From assembly GCF_008312935.1 (NCBI RefSeq), contig NZ_VSZO01000001.1:434001-498000 (forward strand): a stretch of 64,000 nucleotides of DNA. The letters run 5' to 3'. Both the position numbers and the translations under genes were made by a program. Shown here piece by piece: positions 1-8,970 of the stretch. Each line of letters opens with the position of its first letter. Position 1 is the first letter of the stretch. This DNA is from Roseiconus lacunae (lineage in GTDB: Bacteria > Planctomycetota > Planctomycetia > Pirellulales > Pirellulaceae). The notes beneath the pieces are model-generated. The model saw only the letters and a list, made by a program, of their open reading frames with translations. It had not been told where the DNA came from and made no database searches.

Positions 1-440
1 ACTACGTCGGTGCGGACGAAGACGTGATTGACAACAGTATGACGGGCACGTTTGTCTTCCAAGAATCAGATGTTCGTCCGATGCCGGACTTCAATGTGTT
101 CTTCAAATATTACGCTAGCTACCCGCACTACAGCGACTGCGTTTGGTTTCTGACTCAGATGCGACGGTGGGGGCAGATTACCGAAGAAAAGCCGGCGAGT
201 TGGTATGCCGAAAAGGCAAAGGACATCTATCAACCGGCTATCTATCGCAAGGCAGCCGACATGTTGATTTCCGAGGGCAAAGCTTCGCCGAACGATTTCC
301 CGGGTCCTGACTACGACGGCTACCGTGAGCCGACGACGGACTTCATCGACGGAAAGTCCTACGACGCGAAGAAGCCGATCGAGTATCTCAATAGCTTTGA
401 GATCGGCAATAAAGATCCCGAGCCACTTGCAAAACAATAG
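1..440 (+). CDS. nrtA: Nitrate ABC transporter substrate-binding protein, C-terminal end (partial)
   Basis: The frame is open from the first bases of the window to a TAA at 438-440, giving the last ~145 residues of a longer protein. The text ([13 protein letters not shown]..., [27 protein letters not shown]) resembles the C-terminal lobe of the NrtA/CmpA family of nitrate/bicarbonate-binding proteins, where the conserved tryptophan/tyrosine-rich helices follow the ligand site. It should bind nitrate in the periplasm and hand it to the permease that follows. The role is supported by the downstream order permease-ATPase-ATPase-nitrate reductase. The start and the signal peptide are outside the window, so lipoprotein or Tat export cannot be judged. 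Bicarbonate or taurine-type ligands are less likely given the neighbours. Confidence 0.85.
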   Translation, partial: YVGADEDVIDNSMTGTFVFQESDVRPMPDFNVFFKYYASYPHYSDCVWFLTQMRRWGQITEEKPASWYAEKAKDIYQPAIYRKAADMLISEGKASPNDFPGPDYDGYREPTTDFIDGKSYDAKKPIEYLNSFEIGNKDPEPLAKQ

Positions 441-558
441 CGATCATCTGAACCGGTCGCAAAGATCCGTGATCGTTTGCGACGGTTGGAATGATCTTGA
501 AAAACGTTCACTCGGCGGTGGCCGCCTCACCGCCCGTGTGATCGGGAAGCGGCCAGAA

Positions 559-597
559 CGGGCCGGACGTTGGGTCCGGTGCCTAACGTCCGGCCCG
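559..597 (+). promoter_or_regulatory. 13-bp inverted repeat between nrtA and nrtB
   Basis: Positions 559-571 and 585-597 form a perfect 13-bp inverted repeat (arm CGGGCCGGACGTT) around a 13-nt loop. It lies about 120 bp after the binding-protein stop and 137 bp before the permease start. No T-run follows, so it is not a canonical intrinsic terminator. In binding-protein transporter operons such hairpins often protect or attenuate the transcript so that the binding protein is made in excess. That role is inferred here. Confidence 0.55.
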
Positions 598-733
598 GCC
601 GTGGATCCCGATCACGCATGGACCCTACCATCACCCACCGACGAGTTCTTTCGGCCGACTGGGCGAACTGTGGGTCGATCGTGTTAAGGCGAATCCATTT
701 GCTTCCCGAATCTCTACCGAATAACAAATCATT

Positions 734-1849
734 ATGAATTGGCGAGGAAACGCGCTTAAGTTTTGTAACGTCGCGGGGCTGCCCATCGTTGAGCCTTTCA
801 TTCGATTGGCTGCCGGCGAAGACGTCAAAGAACAGTTCAAGAGCATTAGTAAATTTATCTTGCTTCCAATTGCCGCCATCGCGACGTTCCTCTTCCTGTG
901 GAACGCGGCAGCCAAGACGGTGGTCACCGACAGCATGAAACTCCCCAGCCCATCGGAAACGTGGTCTGCGGGGACAGAGTTGTTTGCGATGCACCAAGCG
1001 CAACGAGCCGCCGACAAAGAACAGAAACAGGAGAAGATCACCGAAGCGATTCAATTGATCGCGAAAGCAAACTATCTGACCGCCCAAGCGGAATCGGCTG
1101 ACGGAGAGCGTCAGGAGAAACTGCTCGCCAATGCGTTGGTCCTCAAGAAAAAAGCAGTCCAAGCGGCGAACTATCGTCCGTCAAGCGCGCCTACGTTTGT
1201 CGATCAGATCTTCACGAGTTTGAAAACCGTCTTTGTTGGGTTTGTGATCGCCACCTTGATCGCCGTTCCGATCGGTGTTCTGTGTGGGATGAACCCTTGG
1301 TGCAACGCGGCACTGACACCCTTCATCCAAGTTTTCAAACCTGTCAGCCCGCTTGCCTGGCTACCGTTGGCGTTCCTGATCATCGTCTGGGCATACTCGG
1401 GGACGAAACCCGGCGAGACGTTTTTCGAGAAGGCATTTTTGATCTCTGCCGTCACGGTTTCGCTGTGTTCGCTTTGGCCAACTTTGGTGAACACGACACT
1501 AGGGGTTGCGAGCGTCGATAAGGACTACATGAATGTCGCTCGCGTATTGAAATTGTCATGGAGTCAGCAGCTGTTCAAGATCATCTTGCCGGCGAGTCTG
1601 CCGCTAATGTTCGCCGGTCTTCGTATTAGCCTTGGCGTTGGTTGGATGGTCTTAATCGCCGCCGACATGCTGGCACAGAACCCAGGACTGGGAAAGTTCG
1701 TTTGGGATGAATTTCAAAACGGCAGTAGCCAAACGTACGCCCGGATCGCTTTCAGTGTGATCATCATCGGCGTGATCGGATTGTTGCTCGATCGGGTGAT
1801 GATTTTCCTTCGGAACCTTGTCAGTTTCGGCAACCCGCAAGCCGCCTAA
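734..1849 (+). CDS. nrtB: Nitrate ABC transporter permease
   Basis: A 371-residue inner-membrane permease of the NrtB/SsuC/TauC type. One hydrophobic helix at about residues 37-60 precedes a hydrophilic helical stretch (about 75-150). The main transport domain (about 155-365) has several membrane segments and an EAA-type cytoplasmic loop near DYMNVARVLKLSWSQQLFKI followed by LPASLPLMFAGLRISLG, which docks with the ATPase. Family members are usually 270-280 residues; the extra length is the charged, Gln/Lys/Ala-rich insert after the first helix. The ATG at 734 follows a spacer of nearly 300 bp after nrtA. The ATPase gene begins 18 bp downstream, so they are likely co-transcribed. Confidence 0.88.
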   Translation: MNWRGNALKFCNVAGLPIVEPFIRLAAGEDVKEQFKSISKFILLPIAAIATFLFLWNAAAKTVVTDSMKLPSPSETWSAGTELFAMHQAQRAADKEQKQEKITEAIQLIAKANYLTAQAESADGERQEKLLANALVLKKKAVQAANYRPSSAPTFVDQIFTSLKTVFVGFVIATLIAVPIGVLCGMNPWCNAALTPFIQVFKPVSPLAWLPLAFLIIVWAYSGTKPGETFFEKAFLISAVTVSLCSLWPTLVNTTLGVASVDKDYMNVARVLKLSWSQQLFKIILPASLPLMFAGLRISLGVGWMVLIAADMLAQNPGLGKFVWDEFQNGSSQTYARIAFSVIIIGVIGLLLDRVMIFLRNLVSFGNPQAA

Positions 1850-1867
1850 CCCCAAGCGAGTCACACG

Positions 1868-2812
1868 ATGAGTACCGTCGTTCTCGATCGACCGCGTCCC
1901 AAATCTGCCGCGCGTCCGGTGGCTCCCGAGCCGCTGATCGCGATGCGAAACGTTTGCAAAGGCTATGGCAGTGGCGTCACAAGAAACGAAGTCTTAACGA
2001 ATATCAACTTGAATCTCCGGCCCGGTGAATTCCTCGCGGTTGTCGGATTTTCCGGTAGTGGCAAAACCACGCTGACAAAGTTACTGGCGGGATTGGAAAC
2101 ACCCGACAGCGGTGAGATCGTGATGGAGAATCAGGTCATCACCGAACCAAGTCAAGAGCGTGGAATTGTCTTTCAGAATTACTCGTTGCTGCCTTGGTTA
2201 ACGGTTCGGGGAAACATCTCCCTCTCGGTTGATCGCGTTTTTCGGCACTGGAGTAAAGCACAGCGACGTGAACACACCGACAAGTTCATTGAAATGGTGG
2301 GGCTATCGCATGCGGTTCATCGTCGGCCACATGAGCTTTCCGGCGGGATGCGGCAACGAGTCTCGTTAGCGCGAACGCTGGCAATGAAACCGAAAGTGTT
2401 GTTGCTCGATGAGCCACTCTCGGCACTCGACGCATTAACCCGGGCGACGATGCAAGACGAAATTCTGAAGATCTGGGAAGAGGAGCGGCAAACCTGTCTG
2501 CTGATCACGAACGATGTTGACGAAGCAATCTTGCTGGCCGATCGGATCGTCCCCCTGAATCCAGGTCCGAACGCTTCCTTGGGACCTGCGTTTACAGTCG
2601 AACTCGATCGGCCTCGCGTCAAAACCGAATTGAATCACAACGAGACGTTCAAAGGACTTCGCAACGCGATCACCAACTATCTCGTCGCGGTACGTCAAAA
2701 ATCCCGGGAGGACCAGGCGTCGGCGTCACAGACGTCTCCGATCGAACTCCCCGATCTCAAGCCACGGAGTTTGGCTTTGCCACGGAAGGCGATTTTGAAC
2801 TCACCGGTCTAA
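1868..2812 (+). CDS. Nitrate ABC transporter ATP-binding protein (first)
   Basis: A 314-residue ABC ATPase of the nitrate/sulfonate/taurine family. Walker A is GFSGSGKTT (about residues 59-67), the signature is [14 protein letters not shown], and Walker B is [12 protein letters not shown]. The H-loop position reads ITNDVDEA, with Asn where most family members have His, an oddity that could lower hydrolysis in this site. The N-terminus (~20 residues) and C-terminus (~50 residues) extend beyond the core. It sits 18 bp after the permease and 26 bp before a second ATPase. The two probably form a heterodimer energising nitrate uptake, as NrtC/NrtD do in cyanobacteria. Confidence 0.88.
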   Translation: MSTVVLDRPRPKSAARPVAPEPLIAMRNVCKGYGSGVTRNEVLTNINLNLRPGEFLAVVGFSGSGKTTLTKLLAGLETPDSGEIVMENQVITEPSQERGIVFQNYSLLPWLTVRGNISLSVDRVFRHWSKAQRREHTDKFIEMVGLSHAVHRRPHELSGGMRQRVSLARTLAMKPKVLLLDEPLSALDALTRATMQDEILKIWEEERQTCLLITNDVDEAILLADRIVPLNPGPNASLGPAFTVELDRPRVKTELNHNETFKGLRNAITNYLVAVRQKSREDQASASQTSPIELPDLKPRSLALPRKAILNSPV

Positions 2813-2838
2813 ACATCACACACTTACTGGCGGCATCA

Positions 2839-3684
2839 ATGGCTGGATACGTCGAAATGTACCGTCTGGGCAAAACCTACGACACGCCCAACGGTCCGGC
2901 GATCATCGTCGAAGACTTCAACTTGAACATGGCGAAGGGCGAGTACGTCTGTCTGCTCGGCCATAGTGGCTGTGGGAAAAGTACCGTGCTAACCATGGTC
3001 GCGGGACTGAATCCGATCACGACCGGAGGCGTCGTGGTCGCCAATCACGAGATTGATGGTCCCGGACCAGATCGCGGTGTTGTTTTCCAATCACCCTGTT
3101 TGATGCCTTGGATGACCGCGTTGGAAAATGTGTTGCTTGGGGTCAATCAAGTTTATCCCCACGGAACCAAATCACAGCGTCACGACATCGCCGCTTATTA
3201 CCTAACATTGGTCGGACTCGGCAACAGTCTTCACACCCGCGCCAGTTCGCTGAGCCAGGGGATGCAACAACGTGTCGGGATCGCTCGGGCGTTCGCACTC
3301 AAACCGAACATGTTGCTGCTCGATGAACCGTTCGGCATGCTCGATTCGTTAACCCGTATGGAGCTTCAGGAGATCCTCTTGGAAATTCTTGTCCGCGATA
3401 AAGTCACCACATTGATGATCACGCACGACGTCGATGAGGCGTTATTCATGAGCGATCGCGTCGTGATGATGACCAACGGACCTCGGGCCCGAGTTGGGCG
3501 TGTGTTTGAAATGCCATTCCAACGTCCCCGCATTCGGGCTGAGGTGTTGGACCACCCCGACTACTATGACTTGCGTGGTGACATGATCGAGTTCTTGGAA
3601 GAACAAGATCATAAAAAACTCAAAGCGGACGCCGAGAAGCTGGAAGCGAAAAAGCGAGCCGAAGCGGAAGCGGCAATCGCATGA
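2839..3684 (+). CDS. nrtD: Nitrate ABC transporter ATP-binding protein (second)
   Basis: A 281-residue ABC ATPase with Walker [10 protein letters not shown], a signature-like [14 protein letters not shown] (Gln instead of the usual second Gly), Walker [13 protein letters not shown] and H-loop ITHDVDEA. The last ~30 residues are a charged Lys/Glu/Ala helix. The first ATPase has an intact LSGG but a changed H-loop, and this one has an intact H-loop but a changed signature. In a heterodimer this would leave one fully canonical ATP site and one degenerate site. The stop overlaps the start of the next gene by ATGA, which indicates translational coupling to the GAF protein. Confidence 0.88.
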   Translation: MAGYVEMYRLGKTYDTPNGPAIIVEDFNLNMAKGEYVCLLGHSGCGKSTVLTMVAGLNPITTGGVVVANHEIDGPGPDRGVVFQSPCLMPWMTALENVLLGVNQVYPHGTKSQRHDIAAYYLTLVGLGNSLHTRASSLSQGMQQRVGIARAFALKPNMLLLDEPFGMLDSLTRMELQEILLEILVRDKVTTLMITHDVDEALFMSDRVVMMTNGPRARVGRVFEMPFQRPRIRAEVLDHPDYYDLRGDMIEFLEEQDHKKLKADAEKLEAKKRAEAEAAIA

Positions 3685-4553
3685 GTACGACATCAACCGA
3701 ATCACCCACCAGTTTCCTAATCGATATCGTGGTCATCGATCACGTCGATGGTGATCTGCATCTGCTTCCTAAACCGGGCGCGTTTGAACAGTCAACCGCA
3801 TTCGAACACGCCATCTGCGAAACTCGGGAGACCGGGCTACCGGCCATCATTTCGTCGACCGAAGAGGACGACCATGTCGTTCTTTCGGTTCCGATCTACT
3901 GCAATGGCGAGATCAAAACCATCGTCTGTTTCATCGGATCAGGCCGTGACCAAGACTGCGGCGTCATGGAGGTCTGGCAACCGATCGGAGTTTTCGATGA
4001 ATTGAGCATGACGAAAGGATACTTTGGCGCACTCGAACGGTTTCAAAACGTCAGTTCATTCGTTCGCTTTGAAAAAGGTTCGGGGCTCCCCGGGCAAGTT
4101 TGGCGCAACGCGAGCTTCGTCATTCACGATCACTTGCCATCACATTCCGGATTTTTGCGTGCCGCCGGGGCTTCGGCCGAGGCTTTGGAAGTGGCCGTTG
4201 GGATTCCCGTGATCGGCGATGAATTCTTGGCTTCGGTTTTATTGATCAGTTCCAGTGCCGCGCCTTTGGCGAAGGGATTTGAAGTGTGGCGTGTTGCCGG
4301 AGACGAAGTGTTTCTGGAGTCGTCGGCTTATCAAGCGATCGACGATTCACGGCGGCTTCATCCCGAAACGAAACTCCCGATGTCAGAAACTTTGGCGGGA
4401 CGCGTCATCGAATCGGGGACTGCCCTGGTGACCGATGACGCCTCGTTGATTTGCCGCGGACGAAATGCGTCCGATCCAGGTTGTGACAAGGCATTCGCGA
4501 TGCCGTTTTTCGAAGGCGACCGCGTGACCAATGTCCTCGTCATGTTGCTTTAG
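3681..4553 (+). CDS. GAF-domain-like protein in the nitrate operon
   Basis: A 290-residue soluble protein with two regions that look like GAF folds: about residues 20-190 (ending [21 protein letters not shown]) and a shorter second one around 200-290 with the hallmark [16 protein letters not shown] and a terminal [18 protein letters not shown]. There is no output domain (no HTH, kinase or cyclase). It overlaps nrtD by 4 bp, so its amount is tied to the transporter. GAF-like proteins bind small ligands; a nitrate- or redox-sensing role that adjusts uptake is a reasonable inference, but no direct ligand residue was identified. The family is common in planctomycete nrt clusters to my knowledge, without assigned function. 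Confidence 0.7.
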   Translation: MSTTSTESPTSFLIDIVVIDHVDGDLHLLPKPGAFEQSTAFEHAICETRETGLPAIISSTEEDDHVVLSVPIYCNGEIKTIVCFIGSGRDQDCGVMEVWQPIGVFDELSMTKGYFGALERFQNVSSFVRFEKGSGLPGQVWRNASFVIHDHLPSHSGFLRAAGASAEALEVAVGIPVIGDEFLASVLLISSSAAPLAKGFEVWRVAGDEVFLESSAYQAIDDSRRLHPETKLPMSETLAGRVIESGTALVTDDASLICRGRNASDPGCDKAFAMPFFEGDRVTNVLVMLL

Positions 4554-4742
4554 AAACAAACCTTTAAACAGAGTCCATTTAGAACCTTTCCCAAGATCCA
4601 TGCCATGCGGTGTGCTAGCCGACAACGCTGTCTCAAGCGGTGTATTTGGCCGGATTCGACGACGTCGACTCTCCTAACACGTTTGGCTTGTGGTCTTCGG
4701 AAGGTTTCCTAGAAAGTCGATCAGACAGAGATACTAATCGCG

Positions 4743-6440
4743 ATGGCAACCGCCTTACCCGTCGTCAATCGACAACCCGATTTCCTCGGCCGACTGCTGG
4801 AAGAACAACAGCAGTTGACTGCGGTCGAAGCATTCAGCGACTGGCACACACAGCATTCGGATTACGAACCCGCTCAGGAAAAATACTATCGAAACCTGAT
4901 CCCATTGGCGGCACCGTCTACGGGAGAGCAATTCGCCTTCGAGGTCAACCTGGATGCGTGCAGTGGATGCAAGGCTTGTGTTGTTGCTTGTCATACACTG
5001 AACGGGTTGGAAGAGGACGAATCTTGGCGTCGTGTCGGAACGCTGATGATCGGGGACGAATCAGAAAATCTTCCGGCCGCGATTCAACATGTCACGACCG
5101 CTTGCCACCACTGCGAAGACCCTGGCTGCTTGAACGGTTGTCCGGTCAAAGCGTATGACAAAGACCCGGTCACCGGCATTGTCCGACATCTCGATGATCA
5201 GTGCATCGGGTGCAAATATTGCACGATGATGTGTCCCTACGAGGTGCCTCGTTACAGTGATCGTTTGGGGATCGTTCGTAAGTGTGACATGTGCCACCAG
5301 CGTTTGTCGGTGGGTGAAGCACCGGCTTGTGTTCAATCGTGCCCCAACGAAGCGATCCGCATTTCGATTGTCTCGACCGAGACGCCGGAGGATCGGTCAG
5401 AAGCGGTTGTGCCATCGGCGCCGCCATCGGCGATCACCCAACCGACGACACGCTTCGTCTCCGCCCGCACACTCGATTGCACCAATGCGGTTCCTCAAGA
5501 CAAAAACTTTGACGAAGTTGCCGAAAGCCACTGGCCACTAGCGGTGATGCTGGTGATGACTCAGATTGCCGTTGGCATGTTACTGACCGAAGCAATTGTG
5601 GCAGGCATGTTGGCGATCACAGGGACGGTGGTCCCGACCGCGGTCACACTGGCAACGGCACTTCTGGCGTTTGCGATCGCAAATGTCGGTTTGGGAATCG
5701 CCCCGATGCACCTCGGGCAACCGTTGCGGATGTGGCGAGTCTTTTTGGGACTGAGAACGAGTTGGCTGAGCCGAGAAGCCGTTGTGCTAGGAAAGTTCAT
5801 GGGGACGCTAGCGTTTGGAATCGGCCTGGTCGGATTGCCGGTAATTTGGAGCTACATCCCGGCGCTGATTCAAGCTTGGATTCCCCGGGACTACATCCCG
5901 GATTGGCTCGGCCGCGCCGTCTTATTGGCAGCGATTCCGATGGGAGTCGCCGGCTTGTACTGCAGTGCGATGATCTATATCGCGACGCAGCGACGTCTTT
6001 GGCGCAAGCAGCGGACGCTACCTCGATTCTTTGGAACGATGCTGGCCACTGGTCCTCAGTTGACTGCGGTGGTGTTTGCCGCATCGGGTTTCCATAAGAC
6101 AGCGATCACGTTAACGCTCGTCGCGATCGCGCTGTCATGCTGGAAGCTTAGCCTGGAAAGTCGTGTCTATTTGCGCGGTGGAAACGATCACGATCACTAC
6201 GATCAACGCAGTGTCCGACTGATTCAAAAGCACCTTGCCGGGCTAGCCAAGGCTCGCGTCGGAAGTTTTTTGGCGGCGATGGTGCTGGCCGGCTTTGGAA
6301 CGATTGTCTTGCTCGGAAGCCATGTGCTGGGAAGTGTGCTACTCGCAATGGCGGGAAGTCTACTGATCGCCGGCGAAAATCTCGAACGCTTGCTTTACTT
6401 CAAGAGCGTTGTTTACGACCGCATGCCCGGAACCCTGTGA
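4743..6440 (+). CDS. Fused 4Fe-4S ferredoxin / DmsC-type membrane anchor protein
   Basis: A 565-residue fusion. Residues ~55-215 are a DmsB/NrfC-type electron-transfer module with repeated Cys groups ([46 protein letters not shown]...C), enough for about four 4Fe-4S clusters. Residues ~265-560 are a DmsC-type membrane domain with about eight hydrophobic helices. In DMSO-reductase-family enzymes these are normally two separate subunits, carrying electrons from quinol through the membrane anchor to the molybdenum subunit. The nitrate reductase is directly downstream, so this protein probably feeds it from the quinone pool. It ends in a 21-bp tandem duplication that repeats its stop codon. Confidence 0.85.
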   Translation: MATALPVVNRQPDFLGRLLEEQQQLTAVEAFSDWHTQHSDYEPAQEKYYRNLIPLAAPSTGEQFAFEVNLDACSGCKACVVACHTLNGLEEDESWRRVGTLMIGDESENLPAAIQHVTTACHHCEDPGCLNGCPVKAYDKDPVTGIVRHLDDQCIGCKYCTMMCPYEVPRYSDRLGIVRKCDMCHQRLSVGEAPACVQSCPNEAIRISIVSTETPEDRSEAVVPSAPPSAITQPTTRFVSARTLDCTNAVPQDKNFDEVAESHWPLAVMLVMTQIAVGMLLTEAIVAGMLAITGTVVPTAVTLATALLAFAIANVGLGIAPMHLGQPLRMWRVFLGLRTSWLSREAVVLGKFMGTLAFGIGLVGLPVIWSYIPALIQAWIPRDYIPDWLGRAVLLAAIPMGVAGLYCSAMIYIATQRRLWRKQRTLPRFFGTMLATGPQLTAVVFAASGFHKTAITLTLVAIALSCWKLSLESRVYLRGGNDHDHYDQRSVRLIQKHLAGLAKARVGSFLAAMVLAGFGTIVLLGSHVLGSVLLAMAGSLLIAGENLERLLYFKSVVYDRMPGTL

Positions 6441-6467
6441 GCAGGACCCGGAACCCTGTGAGCAGGA
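6426..6467 (+). repeat. Perfect 21-bp tandem duplication across a stop codon
   Basis: Positions 6426-6446 and 6447-6467 are identical 21-mers beginning CCCGGAACCCTGTGAGCAGG. The first copy contains the TGA that ends the ferredoxin/DmsC gene, and the second pushes the nitrate reductase start 21 bp further downstream. It looks like a recent slippage or recombination event. Confidence 0.95.
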
Positions 6468-6501
6468 ACTGTACGTCAGCTATCCGAAAAGGAACTCAAT
6501 C

Positions 6502-8817
6502 ATGAGCATCGCACCTGCACCCAACGAAGGTGTTTCGGCCACGGCGTCAGAAACCACGGCCCGGGCACCCAAGTCACTGACCACCGCACCACCAGATTCG
6601 CCGCGACGTGGGTTCGAGCTTCCACAAGTCTTGCAAGCACGCGACGGCCGAATGACTCGTGAGTTGCTGCTTCATCCCGGGCGTCACGGACTGGGGATGA
6701 CGCCTGACGCTATGCAGGCCGATTCGACGACCACCGCGACATGTGGTTATTGTGCGACGGGTTGTGGATTGCGTTTGCACGTTCGCGAAGGCGAAGCGAT
6801 CGGCTTGACTCCCGAAACCGACTATCCGGTGAATTTAGGGATGGCATGCCCCAAGGGCTGGGAGGCCTTGGAGGTGCTGAATTCTGAAAATCGTGCCACG
6901 CACCCGCTGCTACGCGAACCCGACGGACGTATGCAGCAAGTCACATGGGATACCGCCCTGACGACGTTTACCAAGCGTTTCAAGGAAATCCAGGCCAAGT
7001 ATGGAAACGAATCGGTGGCCTTCCTGAGCACCGGACAAATTGTGTGTGAGGAAATGGCATTCCTCGGCGCACTCGCAAAATTCGGCATGGGGATTTTGCA
7101 CGGTGATGGCAATACGCGGCAGTGCATGGCCACTGCGGTCACAGCGTACAAACAATCGCTGGGCTTCGATTCGCCACCGTATACCTACGAAGATTTCGAA
7201 CAGAGCGATTGCTTGGTATTCATCGGCGCCAACCCATGTATCGGTCATCCGATCATGTGGGAACGGGTGCTCCGCAATCAAAAGTCACCCGAGATCATCG
7301 TCGTCGATCCAAGGCGAACCGAAACGGCGATGGCATCATCTCAGCACCTACAGCTTCGCCCCAAAAGTGACTTGGCATTGCTTTATGCGATCACCAATCA
7401 TTTGATCGCGGCGAATTTGATCGACTACGACTTCGTCAACGCGAACACCGAAGGCTTCGAAGAACTTGCCGCTCACGTTTCCGAATTCACACCTGAAGTC
7501 GTTTCCGATCGTTGTGGCATCTCGGTGCTCGATATTCGCCGGGCCGCGGAATCGATCGGACGAGCCAATGCCGCGTCACTTTGGTGGACCATGGGGGTCA
7601 ATCAAAGTTACGAAGGTACACGAGTCGCACAAGCGATCATCAACATCGCTTTGATCACTGGTAACTTCGGACGTCCCGGGACCGGAGCGAACAGCATCAC
7701 CGGCCAATGCAATGCGATGGGATCGCGACTTTGGAGTAACACGACGAATCTACTGGGGCACTATCGATTCGAATCTGACCAAGATAGGGACCGAGTTGCC
7801 AACAACCTTGGGATCGACGTCGACCGAATTCCCAATCAAGGCAGCTGGGCCTATGACGAAATCGTCGAAGGCATCCGTCAAGGAAAAATCAAAGGGCTGT
7901 GGGTGATCGCGACCAATCCCGCACATTCTTGGATCCATCGTGGTGACTTTCGAGAATTGCTTGACCAGCTGGAGTTTCTTGTTGTCCAGGACATGTACGA
8001 CCAGACAGAAACGGCCAAGCACGCAGACCTCGTCTTACCCGCCGCCGGTTGGGGCGAAAAGGTAGGAACGTTCATCAATAGCGAGCGCCGCTACGGCTTG
8101 GTTAAAAAGGTTCGTAAGGCCCCCGGTGAGGCTCTCGCAGATTTTCAAATCTTTCGAGCCATCGCTGCCTACTGGGGAGTCGGCGATCTATTTTCCGAAT
8201 GGACAGAACCGGAGGCGGTCTTTCGGATCCTTCAACGACTGAGCGAGCATCGCCCGAATGACATCACCGGTATCGACGGATACGCCCAGCTCGACGCCTG
8301 TGGAGGAATTCAGTGGCCGTATACCAAGGCCGAGGCGGAAGAACAATCGCCCCCACGTCAACAGCGTCGCTTGTTTTCCGACGGCATCTTCTTTCACGAA
8401 AGCGGCAAAGCGAAACTGATCGTCGATCAGGTTTTCCCGATGCCCGAACCGCCGGACGAAAACTATCCGTTTCTGTTGCTGACCGGACGAGGCACCGTCA
8501 GCCAGTGGCATACGCAAACTCGCACAGAAAACAGCAAAGTTCTTCGCAAGCTGTATCCGCAACAGCCGTACGTCGAGATACACCCTCGGGACGCTCAATC
8601 GATCGGTGTCGTCAACGGTGATGTCGTCAACGTCAGGTCTCGACGTGGGTCGATCAACGTTACCAGCATGGTCACGCCGACAGTCCAACGGGGGCAAGTC
8701 TTTATCCCGATGCACTATCGCATCGTCAACGAACTGACTCTCGCGCACTTTGATCCGCACTCGCACCAACCGAGCTACAAGGACTGCGCCGTCCAGATAA
8801 GTAGGGAAACATCCTGA
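6502..8817 (+). CDS. Assimilatory-type nitrate reductase, molybdopterin catalytic subunit
   Basis: A 771-residue molybdopterin oxidoreductase of the NarB/NasC type. The N-terminal 4Fe-4S site is C81-x2-C84-x3-C88 (CGYCATGC) plus C116 in NLGMACPKG. The middle holds family text such as [13 protein letters not shown] (cysteine at the molybdenum-ligand position), [10 protein letters not shown] and [13 protein letters not shown]. The C-terminal dinucleotide-binding domain ends with [17 protein letters not shown] and [18 protein letters not shown]. There is no Tat signal, so the enzyme is cytoplasmic and reduces nitrate to nitrite. I chose ATG 6502, preceded by AAGGA, over an upstream in-frame start at 6409. 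The longer frame would overlap the previous gene and consist largely of the translated 21-bp duplication. The symbol narB/nasA is plausible but not fixed. Confidence 0.9.
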   Translation: MSIAPAPNEGVSATASETTARAPKSLTTAPPDSPRRGFELPQVLQARDGRMTRELLLHPGRHGLGMTPDAMQADSTTTATCGYCATGCGLRLHVREGEAIGLTPETDYPVNLGMACPKGWEALEVLNSENRATHPLLREPDGRMQQVTWDTALTTFTKRFKEIQAKYGNESVAFLSTGQIVCEEMAFLGALAKFGMGILHGDGNTRQCMATAVTAYKQSLGFDSPPYTYEDFEQSDCLVFIGANPCIGHPIMWERVLRNQKSPEIIVVDPRRTETAMASSQHLQLRPKSDLALLYAITNHLIAANLIDYDFVNANTEGFEELAAHVSEFTPEVVSDRCGISVLDIRRAAESIGRANAASLWWTMGVNQSYEGTRVAQAIINIALITGNFGRPGTGANSITGQCNAMGSRLWSNTTNLLGHYRFESDQDRDRVANNLGIDVDRIPNQGSWAYDEIVEGIRQGKIKGLWVIATNPAHSWIHRGDFRELLDQLEFLVVQDMYDQTETAKHADLVLPAAGWGEKVGTFINSERRYGLVKKVRKAPGEALADFQIFRAIAAYWGVGDLFSEWTEPEAVFRILQRLSEHRPNDITGIDGYAQLDACGGIQWPYTKAEAEEQSPPRQQRRLFSDGIFFHESGKAKLIVDQVFPMPEPPDENYPFLLLTGRGTVSQWHTQTRTENSKVLRKLYPQQPYVEIHPRDAQSIGVVNGDVVNVRSRRGSINVTSMVTPTVQRGQVFIPMHYRIVNELTLAHFDPHSHQPSYKDCAVQISRETS

Positions 8818-8970
8818 TGGACTTGAGATTCACGTCGGACGTATCCGATCAGCCATGGCTGCTCCTACCGGGCAGAGGCAATTGCAGATCGGTTCAACGA
8901 TCTTCTACGACATGAACGATCGATCAATCCCAACAACCACACACCCGCACCTTCACTGACAGAGACAACG

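Noticed and set aside
6409-6501. Upstream start for the nitrate reductase giving a PEPCEQ-PEPCEQ N-terminus
   Set aside because: It overlaps the previous gene and is mostly the translation of the 21-bp duplication; ATG 6502 has AAGGA upstream.
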